From the NCBI GenBank assembly GCA_902519955.1, contig CABYMF010000009.1, positions 1 through 51,330 of the forward strand: a stretch of DNA of 51,330 nt, in the 5' to 3' direction. Origin of the DNA: an uncultured Bacteroidota bacterium (GTDB taxonomy: Bacteria > Bacteroidota > Bacteroidia > Flavobacteriales > Flavobacteriaceae). Within the stretch, counting starts at the first letter, position 1. Every line of letters starts with the position of its first letter. This document shows, one piece after another, positions 46,026 through 51,330 of the stretch. Under the pieces are notes generated by a model. The model did not search any database. It was not told the origin of the DNA and worked only from the letters and a program-made list of their open reading frames with translations. Position numbers and translations under genes: made by a program.

Positions 46026-49000
46026 ATGAAAAGACTATTATTTTTAATGTTTGCTTTCTTTTTGCTTATGCCAATTGAAGCAAACTCACAGAGAAAAAGA
46101 AATCAAAAACAAAATAATAAATCAGAAAATGTATCTCTAAATGCTTTTAAATTTAGGAATATTGGGCCTGCATTTTTATCGGGTAGGATTTCTGATATTG
46201 CAATTCATCCAGAAAATGAAAATACATGGTATATAACTGCTGGTTCAGGTGGTGTTTGGATGACAGATAACGCCGGAACAACATGGAATCCAATATTTGA
46301 CAATGAAACATCTTATTCGATTGGTGCGATTGCTATTGATATCTCAAGTCCTAATATAATTTGGGTTGGTACCGGAGAAAATGTAGGTGGTAGACATGTT
46401 GCATATGGAGATGGTATTTATAGAAGTTCTGATGGAGGTAAATCATGGAAAAATATGGGTTTAAAAAAATCTGAACATATTTCTAAAATCATTGTCCATC
46501 CCAAAAATTCTGATGTTGTATGGGTTGCTGTTCAAGGACCACTTTGGAGTAGTGGTGGAGAAAGAGGTCTGTATAAAACAGATGATGGTGGTAAAAATTG
46601 GCGTAAAACCCTAGGTAATTCTCAATGGACTGGAGTTACTGATATTATGATTGATCCGAGAAACTCAGACTTAATTTATGCTGCAACTTGGGACAGACAC
46701 AGAACGGTGGCAGCATATATGGGAGGAGGACCAGGATCAGGAATTCATAAGTCAGAAGATGGGGGTGAAACATGGAGAGAGCTTACTAATGGCATTCCAA
46801 AATCTAATCTAGGTAAAATAGGTATAGCTATATCATATCAAAAACCTGATGTTATTTATGCTGCAATTGAGGAAGACAGAACTAAAGGTGGTGTTTATAG
46901 ATCTTCGGATAAAGGTGAATCTTGGACAAAAATGTCAAACACTGTTTCTGGAGGAACAGGACCACATTACTATCAGGAATTATATACTAGTCCGCATGAG
47001 TTTGATAGATTATACCTTATGAATGTCCATATTTTAACTTCTAAGGATGGAGGTAAAAACTTTGAGCAACTAACAAATGAGAGAAATTTCTACTATTACT
47101 TTGATAAAAAGCATAGTGATCATCATGCTATGGCATTTAAAATGAGTGATCCTGACTATTTAATGGTAGGAACAGATGCAGGTATTTACGAAAGTTTTGA
47201 TGGAGCAAAAAATTGGCATTACTTTTTAAATCTCCCTTTAACTCAATTTTATAAAGTAGCTGTTAACAATAAGGAACCATTCTATCACATTTTTGGTGGA
47301 ACACAAGATAATGGATCTGCGGGAGGACCTTCAGCTACTGATGAAGAGTATGGAATAACTAATAGAGTATGGTATAAAACTTTAATGGCTGATGGGCATC
47401 AGTCAGCAACTGATCCAGTTTATGACGATATAATGTACGCTACAACTCAAGAAGGTGGTTTTCATAGAGTAGATTTAACAACAGGTGAACAAGTTTATAT
47501 TAAGCCTCAACCTGAGGAAGGAGATCCATATGAAAGATTTAATTGGGATACACCAATATTAGTGAGCCCTCATAATCCTGCTAAAATTTATATCGGTTCA
47601 TACAGAGTTTGGGAGTCTGATAGTAGAGGTGATAGTTGGAGAGCAATTTCAGGTGATCAAACAAGAAATGAAAATAGAATAGAATTGCCAATCCTTGGTA
47701 GAAAACAAAGCTGGGATAATTCTTGGGATGTAAAAGCCATGTCTCAATATAACACAATAACATCATTATCTGAATCTCCTGTTCAGGAAGGATTAATTTG
47801 GTCTGGTACCGATGACGGATTTATTCATGTAACTACGAATGGCGGTCAAACTTGGAAAGAAATACCTGTAACTGAATTAGGACTTCCTGAAAGATCTTTT
47901 GTTAATGACATAAAAGCTGATCTTTTTGATAAAAATACAGTATATGTTTCATTAGATAATCATAAGGAAGGTGATTTAAATCCTTATTTATTTAAAAGTA
48001 CAGATCTAGGAGAAACTTGGGAATCAATTTCTAACAATATTCCTTCTAGAACTTTAATATGGAGATTAGTTCAAGATCATATTGAAAAAGATTTATTATT
48101 TCTTGCCACTGAGTTTGGAGTATACACATCTTTAAATGCAGGAAAATATTGGCAAAAGCTACCCGGTACACCGACCATATCTTTCAGGGACCTTGTAATT
48201 CAACAAAGAGAGGATGACCTTGTAGCTGCTTCTTTTGGAAGAGGGTTCTTTGTGCTTGACGACTATTCTGCTTTAAGAGAAATGCTTAATAAAGATAACC
48301 TATCTAGTGAGGGTAAACTATTTAAACCAAGAGATGCTAAGTTATTTAAGCCAAGAAACGCACTAGGAAATACAGGTGGGCAATATTATGTAGCCGAAAA
48401 TCCAACCTTTGGTGCTGTATTTACCTATCACCTAAAAGATGTTCCTGAGACAATTAAATCTAAAAGAAAAAAAGTAGAAGCATCCTTAAACAAAGAAAAC
48501 AAAGATATTCCATTCCCAGGTTATGAATACTTGACTGAGGAAATGAGAGAAAAGCCTGCAACTTTGTTATTATCAATTAATGATTTAGATGGTAATCTAA
48601 TCAGAAATGTAAATAAAAAAGCTTCAAAAGGATCGGGTAGAATAACATGGGATCTTAAACATAAAAGTTACTACACTATTTCAGCAAGATCTGGTTGGAG
48701 AGAATCAACAGGCCCTTTTGTCACACCAGGAAAATACTTTGCAACCTTGTATCTGAAAAAAGATGGAGAATTAGAAAAACTTGATGGTCCAATTGAATTT
48801 GGTGTAAAACTTTTAAGAGAGGGAGTTCTCGAAGGGGCATCATTTGAAGAATATAATTCTCATGCTTCTGATCTAGCAGCTATATATAATGAGTACTCTG
48901 CTTACTCAGATACTTTTTCAAGATTACAGTCAAAGTTTAACTTACTTGAAAAGGCATTAATGTTGACTGAATCATTAAATGAAAACATGTTTTCTGAACT

Positions 49001-49298
49001 TGAAAAAGTTAAAAATGAATATATATTACTAAGAGATAAGTATGGAACAAGTCCTGCTAAAAATGAAATAGGAGAGTGGGATAAACCAACAATAGGATCA
49101 AGATTATCTATTGCATCTCAAGGATTATCAACTTTTTATGGTCCAACTGAGATGAACAGGTATAATCTTGAACTCTCAAAAAGGTTAGTTAGAGACTATA
49201 AAAAGGATGTAGAGTTAATTAATTCAAAAGTAGAAGATCTGGAGATGAAAATTAAAGAATTAAATCATCCTCATATATCTGGTTCAGGAATTAATTAG
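46026..49298 (+). CDS. Large exported sortilin/BNR-type beta-propeller protein
   Basis: This 1090-residue protein has a signal peptide (MKRLLFLMFAFFLLMPIEANS) and tandem BNR/sortilin-like blades over about residues 45-755. The recurring Asp-box motifs include YRSSDGGKSWKN, YKTDDGGKNWRK, HKSEDGGETWRE, YRSSDKGESWTK, VTTNGGQTWKE and FKSTDLGETWES. The C-terminal 330 residues include DLDGNLIRNVNKKASKGSGRITWDLK, which resembles FlgD-type Ig domains, and end with a helical segment. Such proteins are common in Bacteroidota; hydrolase or ligand-binding roles are proposed, but no catalytic residues are evident. Its 3' end overlaps the mechanosensitive-channel gene by eight bases. It is the longest gene in the window. 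Confidence 0.85.
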   Translation: MKRLLFLMFAFFLLMPIEANSQRKRNQKQNNKSENVSLNAFKFRNIGPAFLSGRISDIAIHPENENTWYITAGSGGVWMTDNAGTTWNPIFDNETSYSIGAIAIDISSPNIIWVGTGENVGGRHVAYGDGIYRSSDGGKSWKNMGLKKSEHISKIIVHPKNSDVVWVAVQGPLWSSGGERGLYKTDDGGKNWRKTLGNSQWTGVTDIMIDPRNSDLIYAATWDRHRTVAAYMGGGPGSGIHKSEDGGETWRELTNGIPKSNLGKIGIAISYQKPDVIYAAIEEDRTKGGVYRSSDKGESWTKMSNTVSGGTGPHYYQELYTSPHEFDRLYLMNVHILTSKDGGKNFEQLTNERNFYYYFDKKHSDHHAMAFKMSDPDYLMVGTDAGIYESFDGAKNWHYFLNLPLTQFYKVAVNNKEPFYHIFGGTQDNGSAGGPSATDEEYGITNRVWYKTLMADGHQSATDPVYDDIMYATTQEGGFHRVDLTTGEQVYIKPQPEEGDPYERFNWDTPILVSPHNPAKIYIGSYRVWESDSRGDSWRAISGDQTRNENRIELPILGRKQSWDNSWDVKAMSQYNTITSLSESPVQEGLIWSGTDDGFIHVTTNGGQTWKEIPVTELGLPERSFVNDIKADLFDKNTVYVSLDNHKEGDLNPYLFKSTDLGETWESISNNIPSRTLIWRLVQDHIEKDLLFLATEFGVYTSLNAGKYWQKLPGTPTISFRDLVIQQREDDLVAASFGRGFFVLDDYSALREMLNKDNLSSEGKLFKPRDAKLFKPRNALGNTGGQYYVAENPTFGAVFTYHLKDVPETIKSKRKKVEASLNKENKDIPFPGYEYLTEEMREKPATLLLSINDLDGNLIRNVNKKASKGSGRITWDLKHKSYYTISARSGWRESTGPFVTPGKYFATLYLKKDGELEKLDGPIEFGVKLLREGVLEGASFEEYNSHASDLAAIYNEYSAYSDTFSRLQSKFNLLEKALMLTESLNENMFSELEKVKNEYILLRDKYGTSPAKNEIGEWDKPTIGSRLSIASQGLSTFYGPTEMNRYNLELSKRLVRDYKKDVELINSKVEDLEMKIKELNHPHISGSGIN

Positions 49299-50502
49299 AA
49301 ATATATTGATTGAGTTCAAAACAATCTAGTTTAAAGTATTTAACAGAAGATAAAAGGTGGTCAAAAATATCAGAGGTTAAAGCCTCATATTTTGTCCACT
49401 CTTTGTCTTTTGAAAAAGTATATATCTGAATTGGAATTCCCTGTGAAGTGGGCTCAAGCTGTCTACACATCATTGTGAGATCATCATTAGTCATTGGATG
49501 AGATTTAAGGTATTCCTCGATATATTTTCTAAATACTCCTAAATTTGTTAAGTTCCTTCCATTTAAAAGCATTGTTTTGTCAGCATTTTCTTTCTTATTA
49601 TGTAGTTCAATTTCAGAGCTTTTGTTGGTTAGATAATCTTTAATTAGTTTGACTTTTTTGAGTTCTACTATTTCTTTATTTTCTAAAAATCTAACAGAAC
49701 TTGGTTTAATTAATAGTGATCTTTTTATTCTCCTGCCTTTTGATTCTTCCATCCCTCTCCAATTTATAAATGAATCTGAAACAAGCTTGTAGGTTGGAAT
49801 TGTTGTAATTGTATTGTCAAAGTTTTGAACTTTAACAGTGGAAAGATTTACTTCTATGACAGTTCCGTCTGCATCAGAGCCTTTCATAGTAATCCAATCA
49901 CCTATCCTTACAGTATCATTTACTGTAATTTGAATACTTGATACAAATCCTAGAATAGTATCCCTAAACACTAATATAATAATGGCTGAAAGAGCTCCTA
50001 GTGAAGCAAGAAATGTTCCAATTTCTCTTCCAGTAAGTACAGATAGAATCAAAATGATACCAATAAACCAAATAAATATCATTATTACCTGAATATAGCT
50101 ATCTATTGGTATATGCTTTAAAGAAGAACTTTGTTTAAAATAGTCTTTTACTGTACCAAGAACAGACTTTACGGTTACAATAAATAATACAATAGTCAAT
50201 GCCTCAATAATAATTACAAGGTTATCTGTGTATGTGGGAATAACTATGTAAAGAAAAAATAGTGATGGTATAAATGATAGAAGTCTTGGAACCCTATTCT
50301 TTATCAAAAGATCATCAAAAGTTGATGAAGTTGATTTTGCAATTCTTTTAAAAAAGGATAATATTATTCTTCGTGTTATATAATTTATAATGACAACTAT
50401 TACTGATATAGATAATATTATAGTACCTATTGCTATGAGGTTTGATACGTATGAACTAATACCATAATTAGATAAAAATTCAATTATTTCTTTTTTATAC
50501 AT
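49291..50502 (-). CDS. MscS-family (YbdG-type) mechanosensitive ion channel
   Basis: This 403-residue inner-membrane protein has four to five N-terminal helices (about 18-40, 68-100, 132-155 and 160-180). The pore-lining region is LASLGALSAIIILVFRDTILGFVSSIQI. The MscS beta domain follows (TVRIGDWITMKGSDADGTVIEVNLSTVKVQNFDNTITTIPTYKLVSDSFINWRGMEESKGRRIKRSL). The NWRGMEESKGRRIKR sequence is typical of the YbdG/MscM group of osmotic channels. The ATG at 50502 begins four bases after a TATTTTTG element that shares the T-tract of the upstream gene's terminator. Confidence 0.9.
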   Translation of the reverse strand: MYKKEIIEFLSNYGISSYVSNLIAIGTIILSISVIVVIINYITRRIILSFFKRIAKSTSSTFDDLLIKNRVPRLLSFIPSLFFLYIVIPTYTDNLVIIIEALTIVLFIVTVKSVLGTVKDYFKQSSSLKHIPIDSYIQVIMIFIWFIGIILILSVLTGREIGTFLASLGALSAIIILVFRDTILGFVSSIQITVNDTVRIGDWITMKGSDADGTVIEVNLSTVKVQNFDNTITTIPTYKLVSDSFINWRGMEESKGRRIKRSLLIKPSSVRFLENKEIVELKKVKLIKDYLTNKSSEIELHNKKENADKTMLLNGRNLTNLGVFRKYIEEYLKSHPMTNDDLTMMCRQLEPTSQGIPIQIYTFSKDKEWTKYEALTSDIFDHLLSSVKYFKLDCFELNQYISN

Positions 50503-50506
50503 GGTA

Positions 50507-50514
50507 CAAAAATA
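50507..50514 (-). promoter_or_regulatory. Putative -7 element (TATTTTTG) of the mechanosensitive-channel gene
   Basis: The minus strand reads TATTTTTG with only four bases to the ATG, predicting a leaderless or near-leaderless mRNA. The element lies inside the T-run of the terminator of the upstream gene. Confidence 0.4.
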
Positions 50515-50537
50515 AAAAACCCACCATTAAGGTGGGT
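50508..50537 (-). terminator. Intrinsic terminator of the secreted-protein gene
   Basis: On the minus strand ACCCACC-TTAAT-GGTGGGT forms a 7-bp hairpin (50537-50519) followed by T-rich sequence broken by a single A, 25 bases after the stop codon of the gene ending at 50562. It overlaps the next gene's promoter element. Confidence 0.8.
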
Positions 50538-50561
50538 CTTTTAATGATAAAATTTAGATAA

Positions 50562-51330
50562 TTAGTTATGAATAGAGACTAATTCAAGTGTTACAAAGTT
50601 TTGATGATCGCTTGCTGCCTGAAGTCCTTCCATGAGTTTTGCACCTTTAAAAGTACTTCCATATTCTTCAAAGTATTTTCCAAAACTTTCCCCGCCTTCT
50701 ACTCCAATATTGAAGAACATATGAGTTATTCCTTCATATGCATTCTCAGTCCTTTCATATATTCTTGCAAGATTCCACCATCTATGGTTACCATCCATTA
50801 TAGCCTTCTCTGCTAAAGGTTTTGCAACTTCAATCTCCCAAGTCTCAAAATCTTCAGATTTAGCAATAGTAGAATTCATTGTCATCATATCTCCAGGATT
50901 AATGTCACCTCCAGCAAAAACTGTAGCTGAAACTCCTTGCAAATGGTAGTTTCTTCTCTCATTACTAGAGTCTTGAGAACTATCAAACATTCTTGAAATT
51001 GCTCTTTTAGACATTTTCCCTTTATATACTTTCTGTGCAATTTCTCCAAAGTTTGCTGAACCAGATAAGTAATTGTCTAGTTGTTCTTTTGAGGAAAATC
51101 CAGTGATAATAAAGTAGTCTGCAGGAGTTTCCCTTTGATCACTATTTTGAATAACTTTCCAAACTGACTGATTTAACTCGAGTCCATCTTTAATTGCTTG
51201 TTTATGAAGAGGCCCCCAGAACTCTTCAGTCCTAAGATATGCAGCATCTTCGCCATCTTTTATATCTACAGCACTTATAATTGCATATTGAGCAGAGGTA
51301 GTGATTGTAAATGTAAGTGTCAATAATAAA
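50562..51330 (-). CDS. Exported protein, possible dimeric alpha/beta-barrel fold (5' truncated by window edge)
   Basis: The frame is open to the window edge, and the N-terminal residues LLLTLTFTITTSAQ look like the end of a signal peptide, so the start codon lies beyond 51330; the TTG at 51323 is not a convincing start. The mature part (YAIISAVDIKDGEDAAYLRTEEFWGPLHKQAIKDG) and a second similar segment further on could each be ferredoxin-like dimeric alpha/beta-barrel domains. I do not recognise the family. A strong terminator follows the gene. Confidence 0.6.
   Translation of the reverse strand, partial: LLLTLTFTITTSAQYAIISAVDIKDGEDAAYLRTEEFWGPLHKQAIKDGLELNQSVWKVIQNSDQRETPADYFIITGFSSKEQLDNYLSGSANFGEIAQKVYKGKMSKRAISRMFDSSQDSSNERRNYHLQGVSATVFAGGDINPGDMMTMNSTIAKSEDFETWEIEVAKPLAEKAIMDGNHRWWNLARIYERTENAYEGITHMFFNIGVEGGESFGKYFEEYGSTFKGAKLMEGLQAASDHQNFVTLELVSIHN

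Overview
The window looks like a chromosomal segment of a marine-type, low-GC, streamlined member of the Bacteroidota, most likely class Flavobacteriia. Several lines support this. It carries many protein families largely restricted to that phylum (DUF3276/PUR-like, DUF4290, DUF4294, DUF6048/DUF6452-like and a long NusB). The 16S, 23S and 5S sequences have the Bacteroidota style. TAnnTTTG promoter elements recur just upstream of start codons, and Shine-Dalgarno sequences are nearly absent. Genes are packed with 1-base TAATG junctions and overlapping 3' ends. I cannot name the genus from the sequence alone.

Layout. 1-11344: 3' part of recQ; a minus-strand operon of ABC exporter, DUF3276 protein and M14 peptidase; a plus-strand run nusB, DUF1573 lipoprotein, yajC, pyrD; an M42 aminopeptidase; a DUF4294 protein. 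11345-16672: one complete rRNA operon (leader, 16S, tRNA-Ile-GAT, tRNA-Ala-TGC, 23S, 5S, terminator) with visible processing stems and a repeated leader/spacer element. 16680-22913: a small membrane ORF interrupted by a stop, the DUF6048/DUF6452 pair, ornithine aminotransferase, cysteine desulfurase, an M23 endopeptidase, a TTG-started coiled-coil protein, zapA and a 6S-like RNA. 22917-29483: a GMC oxidoreductase with its Tat-exported small subunit, cutC, aconitase and an AlkB-type alkane monooxygenase. 29564-33227: a zinc-protease lipoprotein behind tRNA-Met, a START-like protein, YqgE, HU, fmt and a P-loop ATPase. 33280-35552: DUF493, DUF4290, murA. 35555-40945: a tightly overlapping eight-gene minus-strand operon that begins with KdsC and Maf and continues as a photolyase/cryptochrome cluster (SRPBCC, SDR, DUF2256, DASH cryptochrome, bacterial cryptochrome/6-4 photolyase homologue, TIGR03643 protein). 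41040-51330: a CcsBA cytochrome c assembly fusion, two guanidino-group hydrolases (DDAH-like and CtlX), a very large sortilin-like beta-propeller protein, a YbdG-type mechanosensitive channel and a partial secreted protein.

Functional links. The DDAH-like enzyme, CtlX and RocD together could carry arginine (or methylarginine) through citrulline and ornithine to glutamate semialdehyde. The strongest candidate for an under-described system is the photolyase cluster. Its bacterial cryptochrome lacks every cysteine expected to bind the usual Fe-S cluster, its SDR lacks the catalytic tyrosine, and a 45-residue zinc-ribbon protein fills a gap in which no longer reading frame is present.

RNA ends, promoters and family calls are from visual reading only. 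No similarity search, folding program or skew calculation was run.
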